Shown: positions 17,701 to 26,592, counted from the first letter of the stretch. The stretch: 64,000 bases of DNA from Nocardioides ochotonae (GCF_011420305.2 NZ_CP061769.1:1227001-1291000); one strand, 5' to 3'. The notes: generated from the letters alone by a model not told the origin. Numbers and translations: made by a program.

Positions 17701-18297
17701 ATGGAGAAGTTCACCAGCCACACCGGCGTGGCCGCCCCGCTGCGCCGCAGCGACGTCGACACCGACATGATCATCCCGGGCGACTTCCTCAAGCGGATCA
17801 CCCGCACCGGCTTCGAGGACGGGCTGTTCTTCGGCCTGTTCAAGGACCCCGAGTTCGTGCTCAACCAGGAGGGCTTCCGCGGTTCCTCGGTGCTGGTCGC
17901 CGGGCCCAACTTCGGCACCGGCTCCTCGCGTGAGCACGCCGTGTGGGCCCTGCAGGACTACGGCTTCAAGGTGATCATCTCGCCGCGCTTCGGCGACATC
18001 TTCCGTGGCAACTCCGGCAAGTCCGGCCTGCTCACCGTGCAGGTCGAGGAGGCCAAGGTCGTCGAGCTGTGGGACCTGCTCGACGCCGCGCCGGGCACCC
18101 AGGTCACCGTCGACCTGGAGAACCGCGAGGTGCGCGTCGGCGACACGTTCAGCGCGCCGTTCCAGATCGACGACTACACCCGCTGGCGCTTCCTGGAGGG
18201 CCTCGACGACATCGGCATCACGCTGAGCCACGAGGACGACCTGATCGCCTACGAGGCCACCCGGCCCAGCTGGAAGGCCCGCACGATCCCGGCCTGA
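17701..18297 (+). CDS. leuD: 3-isopropylmalate dehydratase small subunit
   Basis: 198-residue swivel-domain subunit that completes the isopropylmalate isomerase active site with LeuC. Typical sequence: [22 protein letters not shown] near residue 15, [17 protein letters not shown] in the middle and [17 protein letters not shown]. Full length for the family. Second gene of the leuCD operon; a strong hairpin lies 16 bases after the stop and separates it from hupB. Confidence 0.97.
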   Translation: MEKFTSHTGVAAPLRRSDVDTDMIIPGDFLKRITRTGFEDGLFFGLFKDPEFVLNQEGFRGSSVLVAGPNFGTGSSREHAVWALQDYGFKVIISPRFGDIFRGNSGKSGLLTVQVEEAKVVELWDLLDAAPGTQVTVDLENREVRVGDTFSAPFQIDDYTRWRFLEGLDDIGITLSHEDDLIAYEATRPSWKARTIPA

Positions 18298-18313
18298 CCG
18301 GCGCACGTCGTAG

Positions 18314-18351
18314 GACGGGCCGCGGTCCCCACCAGGGGGCCGCGGCCCGTC
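18314..18351. terminator. Terminator after leuCD
   Basis: 17-bp arms (18314-18330, 18335-18351, one G-T wobble) around loop ACCA, 16 bases after the leuD stop; a strong GC-rich hairpin without a long T-run. Confidence 0.75.
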
Positions 18352-18389
18352 GGCGTACGGAGAAAAGCGGGCGCGCTTCGGCGTGGCCG

Positions 18390-18418
18390 TTGTGGCCGGG
18401 GCCGGGAGTGCCTACGGT
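18390..18418 (+). promoter_or_regulatory. hupB promoter
   Basis: TTGTGG (18390-18395) and TACGGT (18413-18418) spaced 17 bases, giving a leader of about 92 bases before the GTG at 18516, which has AGGGGA just upstream. Confidence 0.55.
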
Positions 18419-18515
18419 GCCGTGCAGAGCGGCGCTGCCCACGCGTCGTCGCGACCATGCGGGTCCTCGGCCGGGGTGCCGGTCCATCCGCCGGTCCCAG
18501 GCAAAGGGGAACCAC

Positions 18516-19334
18516 GTGAACAAGACCCAGCTGATCGACGTGCTCGCCGTCCACTTCGAGGGCAACCGCCGCGCCGCGGCCTACGCCCTGGACTCGGTGC
18601 TCGACACCATCACCCGCGAGGTCGCCAAGGGCGAGAAGGTGGCGATCACCGGGTTCGGCTCCTTCGAGAAGCGGATCCGCGAGGCGCGCTGGGTGCGCAA
18701 CCCGCAGACCGGCGACCGGGTGCGGACCTCCACCAAGGAGGTGCCGGCGTTCCGCGCCGGCGCGGACCTCAAGAACATCGTCTCCGGCGCCAAGCTGCTC
18801 CCGCAGCTCACCGTCGCGGCCGCGACTGCTCCCATGAAGGCCGCGGTCGCGGTGGCGCGCAAGGCGGCCGAGGGTGCCGGCGCCTCGGCGCGGTCCGGGC
18901 GCGCGACCGCGACGAAGTCGTCGTCTGCGTCGTCGGGCACGACCACCGCGAAGAAGGCGCCCGCGAAGAAGGCGCCCGCGAAGAAGGCGCCCGCCGCGAC
19001 GTCGACATCGAACGGGGCCGCGCAGAAGTCCACGGCGAAGAACGCCACGGCCACGAAGACGACCACCGCGAAGAAGACCACCGCGGCGAAGAAGACCACC
19101 GCGGCGAAGAAGACCACCGCGGCGAAGAAGACCACGGCCGCGAAGAAGACCACCGCGGCGAAGACGGCGCCGGCGACCAAGACGGCCGCGGCGAAGAAGG
19201 CATCCACGACGACGAGCACCGCGGCGAAGAAGACGCCCGCGAAGAAGACGTCGACGGCCACGAAGTCGACGGCGGCCAAGAAGACGTCCACCGCCAAGAA
19301 GACGACGGCGAAGAAGGCCGCCTCGGGCTCGTGA
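18516..19334 (+). CDS. hupB: HU-family nucleoid protein with histone H1-like tail
   Basis: 272-residue protein. Residues 1-92 are a normal HU fold (MNKTQLIDVLA start, EKVAITGFGSFEKR, and the DNA-arm motif RNPQTGDRV). Residues from about 105 are a low-complexity basic tail of PAKK, KTTAAKK and related units, as in mycobacterial HupB/Hlp. The body bends DNA; the tail adds strong nonspecific DNA binding and compaction and, in mycobacteria, is acetylated and methylated on Lys. Start GTG 18516 with AGGGGA upstream. In mycobacteria it likewise follows leuCD. The tail is coded partly by near-exact 15-base repeats. Confidence 0.95.
   Translation: MNKTQLIDVLAVHFEGNRRAAAYALDSVLDTITREVAKGEKVAITGFGSFEKRIREARWVRNPQTGDRVRTSTKEVPAFRAGADLKNIVSGAKLLPQLTVAAATAPMKAAVAVARKAAEGAGASARSGRATATKSSSASSGTTTAKKAPAKKAPAKKAPAATSTSNGAAQKSTAKNATATKTTTAKKTTAAKKTTAAKKTTAAKKTTAAKKTTAAKTAPATKTAAAKKASTTTSTAAKKTPAKKTSTATKSTAAKKTSTAKKTTAKKAASGS
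19066..19165 (+). repeat. 15-base tandem coding repeats in the hupB tail
   Basis: About six near-identical copies of ACCGCGGCGAAGAAG-type units encode successive TTAAKK pentapeptides, with an earlier GCGCCCGCGAAGAAG triplicate near 18957-18990. Copy number is likely to vary between strains by slippage. Confidence 0.8.
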
Positions 19335-19352
19335 GCCGGTCCTCGGCGTACC

Positions 19353-20006
19353 TCAGGGGGCGAGTTCGAGGCTGACCGCGAGCTCCCGGGTGCGTGGGCC
19401 GACGCCGAGTGCGAGCGCCCGGGTGAGGTCGTCGAGGTCGTCGACGTCGAGGCGCAGGGTGGGCAGCTCGCCGCGCACCTCGAGGGCGAGCTCGTCGTGG
19501 GCGGCGCGGGAGTCGGGGCCGAAGCGTGGCGCGAACTGCTCGACCGGCGCGGTGTAGAGCGTGGTGCCGCTGCCGGCGGCGTCGGCGACGAAGAACGACT
19601 GGTCGGCTCGGGCCTCGACGACCGCGAGCGCCTCGTCGAGGTCCTCGGGGCGCAGGGCAGGCAGGTCGGCGCACAGGGCGACCGGACGCAGGTCGGGCCA
19701 GCGGCGCGCGGCCTCCAGGGCCGCCTGGCGCAGGCTGGAGTTGAGGTCGCCGGTGACGGCGTCCGGCACCGCGACGCAGCCGGCCGCCCGCACCTGGAGG
19801 GCGAAGGCGGCGTCGTCGGTGGCGACCAGCACGGCGCCGACCCGGTGGGCGGCGCGGCAGGCGGCGATCGTGTCGAGGGCGAAGGCGGCGGCCAGCCCGC
19901 GGCGTACGTCGTCGGGCAGGCCGACGAGGCGCGACTTGCCGAACGCCGGCGGCTTGACCGGGACGACGACGCAGAAGGCGGGCGGGGGCGAGACGGGCGC
20001 GGACAT
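19353..20006 (-). CDS. cofC: Phosphoenolpyruvate/2-phospholactate guanylyltransferase (CofC/FbiD)
   Basis: 217-residue nucleotidyltransferase of coenzyme F420 synthesis; it activates phosphoenolpyruvate (actinobacterial FbiD) or 2-phospho-L-lactate with GTP. Family marks: VVVPVKPPAFGKSRL at the start (the nucleotide loop), ATDDAAF, VPDAVTGDLNSSLRQA, and the metal-binding ALCADLPALRPEDL. ATG 20006 chosen; the longer open frame upstream is not family-like. Monocistronic, convergent with hupB and 143 bases from the divergent plsC. The mycobacterial homologue Rv2983 lies at the same place in the gene order. Its presence predicts an F420-using organism; the fbiA/B/C genes are outside the window. 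Confidence 0.88.
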   Translation of the reverse strand: MSAPVSPPPAFCVVVPVKPPAFGKSRLVGLPDDVRRGLAAAFALDTIAACRAAHRVGAVLVATDDAAFALQVRAAGCVAVPDAVTGDLNSSLRQAALEAARRWPDLRPVALCADLPALRPEDLDEALAVVEARADQSFFVADAAGSGTTLYTAPVEQFAPRFGPDSRAAHDELALEVRGELPTLRLDVDDLDDLTRALALGVGPRTRELAVSLELAP

Positions 20007-20149
20007 CGCCCGCGATCCTGTCAGGTCCGCGCCGGCGCCGCGAGGCCGGCCGGGTCCGATCCGGGGAGTGAGCGAGTAGCCTGCGGATGTCGGCGTGGGT
20101 GTCACGGCGGCGGACTGGCCGAGGGCCGAGGAGAGACGGGACGAGGTCG

Positions 20150-20947
20150 GTGACGCTACGCAAGGTCGAGACAGAGCGGGGCTGGCCCTGGCGCCTCGCC
20201 GTCCTCCTGGTGAAGCCCACGCTGCTCGCGATCACCCGGCAGGACTGGCACGGCGGTGAGCGGATCCCCGCCTCGGGCGGCTGCCTGGTGGTGCTCAACC
20301 ACGTCTCGCACGTCGATCCCTTCACCGCCGCGCACGTGGTCTACGACAACGGCCGGCTGCCGCGCTACCTCGCCAAGTCGAGCCTGTTCCGCAACAAGGT
20401 GCTGCGCCGGTTCCTCACCGCGCTCGGGCAGATCCCCGTCGAACGACACTCCGCCAAGGCCGCCGGCGCCTACGACGCCGCGGTCGACGCCGTACACCGG
20501 GGGCAGTGCGTGGTGGTCTACCCTGAGGGCACGATCACCCGCGACCCGGACGGCTGGCCGATGGTCGGCAAGTCCGGCGCGGCGCGGATCGCGCTCGCCA
20601 CCGGGTGCCCGGTGATCCCCATCGGGCAGTGGGGCGCGCAGGCGCTGCTGGCGCCGTACTCCGCCCGGCTGCGGCCGTTCCCGCGCAAGACGATCCACAT
20701 GCGGGTCGGGGAGCCGGTGCCCCTGGACGACCTGCGGGCCCAGGAGGTGAGCGCGGAGACGATCCACGCGGCGACCGACCGGATCATGACCGCGATCACC
20801 GATCTGGTCGCGGAGATCCGCGGGGAGGCGCCGCCGGCGGTACGGTACGACCCGCGCCGCGACGCGGTCCCGGACCCCGGCGACCAGCAGGCCTCGCACG
20901 AGACACACGAGCAACCCCGTCAGCAGCACCGGAGGGACCAGGCATGA
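20150..20947 (+). CDS. plsC: 1-acyl-sn-glycerol-3-phosphate acyltransferase (PlsC family)
   Basis: 265-residue membrane-associated acyltransferase that makes phosphatidic acid from lysophosphatidic acid. Motif I is NHVSHVDPF (His-x4-Asp catalytic pair), motif III is [11 protein letters not shown], and motif IV is [13 protein letters not shown]. The last 35 residues are a hydrophilic His/Gln/Asp-rich tail without family match. GTG 20150 start. The stop overlaps the gpsA ATG (ATGA), so phospholipid acylation and the supply of glycerol-3-phosphate are made from one transcript. Confidence 0.9.
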   Translation: MTLRKVETERGWPWRLAVLLVKPTLLAITRQDWHGGERIPASGGCLVVLNHVSHVDPFTAAHVVYDNGRLPRYLAKSSLFRNKVLRRFLTALGQIPVERHSAKAAGAYDAAVDAVHRGQCVVVYPEGTITRDPDGWPMVGKSGAARIALATGCPVIPIGQWGAQALLAPYSARLRPFPRKTIHMRVGEPVPLDDLRAQEVSAETIHAATDRIMTAITDLVAEIRGEAPPAVRYDPRRDAVPDPGDQQASHETHEQPRQQHRRDQA

Positions 20948-21951
20948 GCACAGGCAAGGTCGCGGTCCTCGGCGCCGGATCATGGGGCACCGCGTTCTCC
21001 CTCGTGCTCGCCGACGCCGGCAACGAGGTCACGATGTGGGGCCGCCGCGAGGAGGTCTGCGAGGCGATCAACGAGCAGCACGAGAACCCTGACTACCTGC
21101 CCGGCGTGCAGCTGCCGCCGACGGTCAGCGCCACCCACGACCCGGAGAAGGCGATGGCCGGGGCGGACGTCGTGGTCCTCGCCGTCCCCTCGCAGTCGCT
21201 GCGCACCAACCTCACCGAGTGGGCGCCGTTCATCGACGACTCCGCGGTGATGGTCTCGCTGATGAAGGGCGTCGAGCTCGGCACCCTGAACCGGATGAGC
21301 GAGGTGATCGCCCAGGTCACCGGCGCCGGCCCGGAGCGGATCGCGGTCATCAGCGGGCCCAACCTCGCCAAGGAGATCGCGCGCCGGGAGCCGGCCGCCT
21401 CGGTCGTGGCGTGCGCCGACGAGGACGTCGCCCGGATGCTCCAGGACCGCTGCCACACCCCGGCGTTCCGCCCCTACACCTCCGTCGACGTCCTCGGCTG
21501 CGAGCTGGGCGGCGCCTACAAGAACGTCGTCGGTCTCTGCGTCGGCATGGCGGTCGGTCTCGGCTTCGGCGACAACACCACCGCCTCGCTGATCACCCGC
21601 GGCCTGGCCGAGACCGCGCGGCTGGCGATGAAGCTCGGCGCCAACCCGCTCACCCTGATGGGCCTGGCGGGTCTCGGCGACCTGGTCGCCACCTGCTCCT
21701 CGCCGCTGTCGCGCAACCGCAGCTTCGGGGAGAAGCTCGGCCAGGGCATGACCACCGACGAGATCGTCGCCTCCACCCGCCAGGTCGCCGAGGGCGCGAA
21801 GTCCTGCTCCTCGCTGCGCGCGCTCGCGGAGCGCAGCGGCGTCGACGCCCCGATCGCGATCCACGTCGACGACGTCGTCGCCGGCCGGATGACCGCCTTC
21901 GAGATGATGGACGCCTTCGGCTCCCGGGAGACCAAGGCCGAGACCGACTGA
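20944..21951 (+). CDS. gpsA: Glycerol-3-phosphate dehydrogenase [NAD(P)+]
   Basis: 335-residue cytoplasmic enzyme reducing dihydroxyacetone phosphate to sn-glycerol-3-phosphate for phospholipids. The Rossmann glycine motif GAGSWGTAF is at residues 10-18; [17 protein letters not shown] and the catalytic-Lys region [13 protein letters not shown] are all present, with [12 protein letters not shown] near residue 240. ATG 20944 overlaps the plsC stop by four bases. In mycobacteria gpdA2 precedes ddlA in the same region; here a PLP enzyme and a three-gene operon are inserted in between. Confidence 0.96.
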   Translation: MSTGKVAVLGAGSWGTAFSLVLADAGNEVTMWGRREEVCEAINEQHENPDYLPGVQLPPTVSATHDPEKAMAGADVVVLAVPSQSLRTNLTEWAPFIDDSAVMVSLMKGVELGTLNRMSEVIAQVTGAGPERIAVISGPNLAKEIARREPAASVVACADEDVARMLQDRCHTPAFRPYTSVDVLGCELGGAYKNVVGLCVGMAVGLGFGDNTTASLITRGLAETARLAMKLGANPLTLMGLAGLGDLVATCSSPLSRNRSFGEKLGQGMTTDEIVASTRQVAEGAKSCSSLRALAERSGVDAPIAIHVDDVVAGRMTAFEMMDAFGSRETKAETD

Positions 21952-21969
21952 CGCCGTGCGGCCCCGGTG

Positions 21970-22002
21970 GCCGAGCCGGCGCGCGACCAGCGCCGACTCG
22001 GC
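21970..22002. repeat. REP-like hairpin element, copy B
   Basis: 33-base palindromic element with ends GCCGAG and CTCGGC, between the convergent gpsA and PLP-enzyme genes and eight bases from the latter's stop. Matches copy A (12009-12041) at 27 of 33 bases. Probable bidirectional terminator or dispersed REP family. Confidence 0.55.
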
Positions 22003-22009
22003 GTAGGGA

Positions 22010-23086
22010 TCAGGTGAGGTCGTCGAGGGCGGTGGCGAGGTCGTTCCAGAGGTCCTCGACGTCCTCGACGCCGACCGACATCCGCACCAGGGCGTCGGGG
22101 ACGGTGGTGGGCTCGCCCTTCCAGCGGCGGCGGCGCTCGAAGGTGGACTCGACGCCGCCGAGGCTGGTGGTGTGCACCCACAGCTTGGTCTTGTGGGTGA
22201 ACAGGTCGGCGGCCATCGCGCCCTGGGCGAGGACCACCGAGACCATCGCGCCGAAGCCGGGGTAGCGCACCTCACTGATCGCGGGGTGCTCGCCGAGGCG
22301 GACCGCGAGCTCGGCGGCGTTGGCCTGGGCGCGCTCCACGCGCAGGTGCAGGGTGCGCAGGCCGCGCAGCGCCAGGAACGCCTCGAGGGTGCCGGGGATC
22401 GCCCCGACCAGGTCGCGGCGGCCCTTGAGCACGGCGAAGAGCTCGGGGTCCTCGACCACGAGCGCGCCCATCAGGATGTCGCTGTGCCCGGAGAGGTACT
22501 TCGTCGCCGAGTGCACGACGATGTCGGCGCCCAGCTCGAGCGGCTTCTGCAGCAGGGGAGTGGCGAAGGTGTTGTCCACCACCACGTGGGCGCCCGCCTC
22601 GCGCGCCGCTGTGGCGATCGTCTCGATGTCGGCGACCTCGAGCATCGGGTTGGTCGGGGACTCCAGCCAGACCAGGGCGGCGTCCTCGCACGCCGCGACG
22701 TACGCCGCGGTGTCGGTCACGTCGACCAGCCGCGAGCGGATCCGGCCGCGGGCCTCGAGGTCGCCCAGCTGCATGATCGTGCCGTTGTAGGAGTGCCGCG
22801 GCGCGACGACCGTCGCGCCCTGTCCGACCAGGTCCAGCACCGTGGCGACCGCGGCGAGGCCCGAGGAGAAGGCGAGCGCGCGCCCGCCCTCCAGCGCGCC
22901 GAGGGCCTGCTCGAAGGCCTGCCAGGTCGGGTTGCCGTAGCGGCCGTACTCGCGGTCCCCGCCGGCGACGTAGGTCGAGGCGAGGGTCAGCGGGGTGTTG
23001 AGCGGCTGGTCCGGCTCGTGGGGAGGACGCCCGGCGTGGACGCCGAGGGTCGCAGGGCTCACGTGGTCGAGGGGGGTGTCCGTCAC
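22010..23086 (-). CDS. Cystathionine gamma-synthase/lyase-type PLP enzyme
   Basis: 358-residue Cys/Met-metabolism PLP enzyme. The PLP Lys is in HSATKYLSGHSD; other family residues are YGRYGNPTW, ALAFSSGLAAV, the WLESPTNPML segment and VVVDNTFATPLLQKP. Enzymes of this fold carry out gamma-replacement or elimination at homoserine esters, cystathionine or methionine; sequence inspection does not separate synthase from lyase. Start GTG 23086, 35 bases from the divergent hydrolase start. It interrupts the gpsA-ddl order known from mycobacteria and seems to be an independent insertion. Confidence 0.85.
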   Translation of the reverse strand: MTDTPLDHVSPATLGVHAGRPPHEPDQPLNTPLTLASTYVAGGDREYGRYGNPTWQAFEQALGALEGGRALAFSSGLAAVATVLDLVGQGATVVAPRHSYNGTIMQLGDLEARGRIRSRLVDVTDTAAYVAACEDAALVWLESPTNPMLEVADIETIATAAREAGAHVVVDNTFATPLLQKPLELGADIVVHSATKYLSGHSDILMGALVVEDPELFAVLKGRRDLVGAIPGTLEAFLALRGLRTLHLRVERAQANAAELAVRLGEHPAISEVRYPGFGAMVSVVLAQGAMAADLFTHKTKLWVHTTSLGGVESTFERRRRWKGEPTTVPDALVRMSVGVEDVEDLWNDLATALDDLT

Positions 23087-23108
23087 TTCTTCACGGTATC
23101 GGCCCGGC

Positions 23109-23114
23109 TAACCT
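23109..23114 (+). promoter_or_regulatory. -10 box of a probable leaderless promoter
   Basis: TAACCT ends seven bases before GTG 23122, the start of the hydrolase-MurF-like-ATP-grasp operon; no ribosome site is visible, pointing to a leaderless transcript. Confidence 0.55.
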
Positions 23115-23121
23115 CGTCGTC

Positions 23122-23877
23122 GTGCTGACCACCCTGCTGAACGGACGTGCCTTCGGGGAGAAGTTCGGCTCCAGCGAGGCCAGAGTGGTCGCCCTTCATG
23201 GGTGGGGCCGCTCGCGAGCCGACTGGAGCGCGACCCTCGAGGGCTACGACGCCCTCGCCCTCGACCTGCCCGGCTTCGGGGCCACCCCGGCGCCCGAGAC
23301 CGGCTGGGACACCGCGGCGTACGCCGACTGGACCGCCGAGATCATCGGCGACCTGGACCGCCCGGTGCTCGTCGGCCACTCCTTCGGCGGCCGGGTCGCG
23401 GTGCAGCTCGCCGCCACCCGGCCCGACCTGGTCCGCGGCCTGGTGCTGACCGGCGTACCGCTGCTGCGCCCCGAGCGCACGGGCGGCTCCGGCTCGGGGC
23501 CCAAGCTCGGCTACCGCGTCGTCCGGGCCCTGCACCGCCGCGGCCTCGTGGGCGACGCCCGCATGGAGGCGCTGCGCCAGAAGCACGGCTCGGCCGACTA
23601 CCGCGCCGCCCAAGGGGTGATGCGCGAGGTGCTGGTCAAGGCCGTCAACGAGGAGTACGCCGACCAGCTCGCCGCCGTGCGCGAGCACGGCGTGCCGGTG
23701 GCCATGGTGTGGGGCGAGCACGACACCGCCGCCACCGTCGAGATGGCGCGCCGCGCCCAGGCGCTCCTCGGCGCGCAGGCCACCCTCGACGTGGTCCCCG
23801 GCTCCGCCCACCTGCTCGACCCTGCGCTGGTCACCGCGATCCGCGCCCAGATCGACCGCCTCGGAGGCACTGCATGA
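23122..23877 (+). CDS. Alpha/beta hydrolase of the MurF-like cassette
   Basis: 251-residue soluble alpha/beta hydrolase with no signal peptide. The oxyanion region HGWGRSRADW is near residue 30, the nucleophile elbow is GHSFGG (about residue 91), the acid is the Asp in WGEHDTAA and the base His is in PGSAHLLD, so the catalytic triad is complete. Substrate unknown: an esterase, thioesterase or amidase role is possible. It is the first gene of a three-gene operon and its stop overlaps the Mur-ligase ATG (ATGA), so the products are probably made in step and act in one pathway. Confidence 0.82.
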   Translation: MLTTLLNGRAFGEKFGSSEARVVALHGWGRSRADWSATLEGYDALALDLPGFGATPAPETGWDTAAYADWTAEIIGDLDRPVLVGHSFGGRVAVQLAATRPDLVRGLVLTGVPLLRPERTGGSGSGPKLGYRVVRALHRRGLVGDARMEALRQKHGSADYRAAQGVMREVLVKAVNEEYADQLAAVREHGVPVAMVWGEHDTAATVEMARRAQALLGAQATLDVVPGSAHLLDPALVTAIRAQIDRLGGTA

Positions 23878-25394
23878 GCACCCTGGAGATCCTCTGCGCG
23901 GTGGGGGTCACGCTGCTGGTCCTGCTCAGCCAGCTGCGCTGGCTGCGCGTCGCCCAGCGCGAGCACTACGAGCCCGGCCGGCTCGTCGCGATCGCGGCGA
24001 TCTGGTCGCGCGCGTACTGGATCAACGGTTTGGTCCTGGTGGGCATCGTGCTGGCCTCGCTGCTCACGCTCGCGGCGTCCGCCGAGTGGGCGGTCCTGAT
24101 CCCGGCGGTGGTCTGGGCGAGCTGGCCCGAGGGCCTGGCCCTGTGGCCCAAGTCCTCGCCCCTCGTGTTCACCGACCGCGTCAAGCGGCTCACGGCGCTC
24201 CTCGTGGTGCTCGAGATCGCGCTCGCCGCCGGCCTGACCGCCCTGGGCGCGATCGGCCTGCTGCCGATCCTGGCGCTCCCGGTCGCCGAGCTGGCGCTGA
24301 TGATCATGGCGCCGATCGAGCGCTCGATGGGGCGCAAGTACCAGGTCTCCGCGGCCGCGAAGATGCGCAAGCTCGACCCCCGGGTCGTCGCGATCACCGG
24401 CTCCTACGGCAAGACCTCGACCAAGAACTACGCCGCGCACCTGATGTCGGGGCGCTGGGCCACGCTGGCCAGCCCGGCGAGCTTCAACAACGCGATGGGC
24501 CTCTCCCGGGCCGTGAACGACCGCCTCGACGGCGGCACCGACGTGTTCGTCGCCGAGATGGGCACCTACGGCCCCGGCGAGATCGCCGCGCTGTGCGAGG
24601 TGTTCCGCCCCGAGGTCTCCGCGATCACCACGATCGGCGAGGCCCACCTGGAGCGGATGAAGAACCGCGAGACGATCGTCCGCGCCAAGTCCGAGATCCT
24701 GCCGCCCGCGAGCACGGTCGTGCTCAACGTCGACGTCCCCGAGCTCGCCGCGATCGCCGACGAGCTGGCCGCCACCAAGCGGGTCATCCGGGCCTCCGGC
24801 GGCGACACCCCGGACGCCGACGTGGTCGTCGGCCGCGCCGGCGACGGCTGGGAGGTCGTGCTCGGCGGCGTCGTCCACCGCGTCGAGCTGCCGGCCGAGG
24901 TCGGGCACCCGATCAACGTCGCGGTGGCCATCGGCCTGGCCCAGGCCGTCGACGTGCCCGAGCAGACGATCCTGGACCGGCTCGCCGGCATCCCCAGCAC
25001 GCCGCACCGCGCCGAGACCACCCGCACCGAGACCGGACTCACGGTCATCGACGACACCTACAACTCCAACCCGCAGGGCGCGGCCCAGGCGCTGGCCCGC
25101 GCACGCGAGCTCGTCGGCGAGGGCGGGACCGTCTGGACGATCACGCCCGGTATGGTCGAGCTCGGCGCCTCCCAGCACGAGCGGAACGCCGAGCTGGCTC
25201 GCGCGGCCACGGCGGACGAGGACATGGTCCTCTGCGTCGTCGGGCGCACGAACCGCGCTGCCCTGGACGCCGGCACCGCCGGACGGATCCGTCACTTCGC
25301 CAGTCGCGAGGAGGCGGCCCAGCACGTCATGGCGCAGGCCGGACCGCACGACGTGGTGCTGTACGAGAACGACCTCCCCAACCACTACCCGTAG
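23874..25394 (+). CDS. Membrane-anchored MurF-like Mur ligase
   Basis: 506-residue protein. The first 150 or so residues are a membrane domain with about five hydrophobic segments (LEILCAVGVTLLVLLSQL; INGLVLVGIVLASLLTLA; a paired stretch around residues 105-145) in place of the UDP-MurNAc-binding domain of true MurF. Then comes a Mur ligase core: P-loop ITGSYGKTSTKNY near residue 175, PASFNNAMGLS, AEMGTYGPGEIAAL, TTIGEAHLERM, and a MurF-type C-terminal domain with VIDDTYNSNPQGAAQAL. It should form an amide bond using ATP at the membrane surface, but the acceptor is unknown. Flanked by overlapping alpha/beta hydrolase and downstream ATP-grasp ligase, which may make the amino-acid or dipeptide it adds. 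Confidence 0.85.
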   Translation: MSTLEILCAVGVTLLVLLSQLRWLRVAQREHYEPGRLVAIAAIWSRAYWINGLVLVGIVLASLLTLAASAEWAVLIPAVVWASWPEGLALWPKSSPLVFTDRVKRLTALLVVLEIALAAGLTALGAIGLLPILALPVAELALMIMAPIERSMGRKYQVSAAAKMRKLDPRVVAITGSYGKTSTKNYAAHLMSGRWATLASPASFNNAMGLSRAVNDRLDGGTDVFVAEMGTYGPGEIAALCEVFRPEVSAITTIGEAHLERMKNRETIVRAKSEILPPASTVVLNVDVPELAAIADELAATKRVIRASGGDTPDADVVVGRAGDGWEVVLGGVVHRVELPAEVGHPINVAVAIGLAQAVDVPEQTILDRLAGIPSTPHRAETTRTETGLTVIDDTYNSNPQGAAQALARARELVGEGGTVWTITPGMVELGASQHERNAELARAATADEDMVLCVVGRTNRAALDAGTAGRIRHFASREEAAQHVMAQAGPHDVVLYENDLPNHYP

Positions 25395-25438
25395 ATCTCG
25401 GGCGGAGCGGGAGACCCGAAGCGAGACGAGGAGACACA

Positions 25439-26560
25439 GTGGCAAGCAAGGCGACCGTGGTGTTCGGCGGGCCGTCCGCCGAGCACGACATCAGCATCCT
25501 GACCGGGCTCCAGGCCGAGCGGGTGCTCGCCGGTGCCGGGCACACGGTGCAGTGCATCTACTGGGCGCGCACCGACCAGTGGTTCCTGGTCCCGAGCAAC
25601 ACCGAGGCCCGTGACTACCTCGGCGGCCCGCCGGCGGGTGCGAAGCGCGTCGAGCTGCGCATCGGCGCCGAGAAGGGCGACGGCTTCTACATGAAGGCCG
25701 GCCTGGGTGGCGCCAAGCCGCTGGAGACCGGCACGATCATGAACTGCTTCCACGGCGGAGCCGGCGAGGGCGGCGGCGCCCAGGGCCTGTTCGCGCTGGC
25801 CGGGCTCAAGGCCACCGGTGGCACCGTCGCCGCGGCCGCGCTCGGCATGGACAAGCTGGCCTTCGGCGCGGTCATGGAGACCGCGGGCGTGCCGTGCCTC
25901 AAGCGGGTGCTGCTCTCCGCCGACGCCCCGCCGCCGTACGACGGGCCCTACATCGTCAAGCCCCGCTTCGGCGGCTCCAGCATCGGCATCGAGGTCGTCG
26001 AGGACCACGCGACCGCCGTGGCGCTGCTGCAGACCAGCCCGCACCTGCGCGAGGGCGCGGTGGTCGAGCCGAACCGCCCCGACCTGTTCGACCTCAACAT
26101 CTCGGTGCGTACCGCGCCGACCGTGGAGGTCTCCGAGATCGAGCGGCCGCTGCGGCCCACCGACGGCGCGATCTACTCCTACGCCGCCAAGTACCTGCAC
26201 TCCGAGGGCCTGGCGAGCGCCCCGCGCGAGTTCCCGGCCGACATCTCCGACGCCGTGCGCGACCGGATCAAGGAGCTCGCGGTCCGCGTCGTCGAGCTCA
26301 CCGGGCTCACCGGCGTGCTGCGCATCGACTTCCTCTCCGACGGCACCGAGGTGTTCGTCAACGAGGTGAACTCGATCCCCGGCGCGATGGCGCTCTACCT
26401 GTGGCCGCAGACCCCGCCCGGCGAGGTGCTGGGCAGTGCCCTGGCCGAGGCGGAGCGGGCGCGCCCCCGCGCGACCAGCAACTTCGAGGAGGGCGTGGCG
26501 CTGCAGGCCGCCGGTGGCATCGCCGGCAAGCTCGCCGCGCTGCCCCAGCAGCCGCGCTGA
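25439..26560 (+). CDS. D-Ala-D-Ala-ligase-like ATP-grasp enzyme
   Basis: 373-residue ATP-grasp protein. Similarity to Ddl is clear at both ends: VVFGGPSAEHDISILTG (containing the substrate-binding Glu), the lysine loop YIVKPRFGGSSIGIE, and the metal site RIDFLSDG...NEVNSIPG with both Glu and Asn ligands. The middle differs: FHGGAGEGGGAQGLF replaces the usual HGPFGEDGTIQGLLE. GTG 25439 has GAGGAG five bases upstream, 44 bases after the Mur-like gene. It probably condenses two amino acids or hydroxy acids; D-Ala-D-Ala is possible but a different dipeptide or depsipeptide is equally open. A 23-bp perfect hairpin ends the operon. Confidence 0.85.
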   Translation: MASKATVVFGGPSAEHDISILTGLQAERVLAGAGHTVQCIYWARTDQWFLVPSNTEARDYLGGPPAGAKRVELRIGAEKGDGFYMKAGLGGAKPLETGTIMNCFHGGAGEGGGAQGLFALAGLKATGGTVAAAALGMDKLAFGAVMETAGVPCLKRVLLSADAPPPYDGPYIVKPRFGGSSIGIEVVEDHATAVALLQTSPHLREGAVVEPNRPDLFDLNISVRTAPTVEVSEIERPLRPTDGAIYSYAAKYLHSEGLASAPREFPADISDAVRDRIKELAVRVVELTGLTGVLRIDFLSDGTEVFVNEVNSIPGAMALYLWPQTPPGEVLGSALAEAERARPRATSNFEEGVALQAAGGIAGKLAALPQQPR

Positions 26561-26592
26561 GCGCACCCCTGCCGCCCGGCGGCAGTCGACGT

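Noticed and set aside
19066-19165. Regular short repeats as a possible CRISPR array
   Set aside because: Repeats are 15 bases, contiguous without unique spacers, and in frame within hupB.
18808-20325. Minus-strand open frame opposite hupB and cofC rich in Ser/Arg
   Set aside because: Composition mirrors the hupB repeats; no domain is recognisable.
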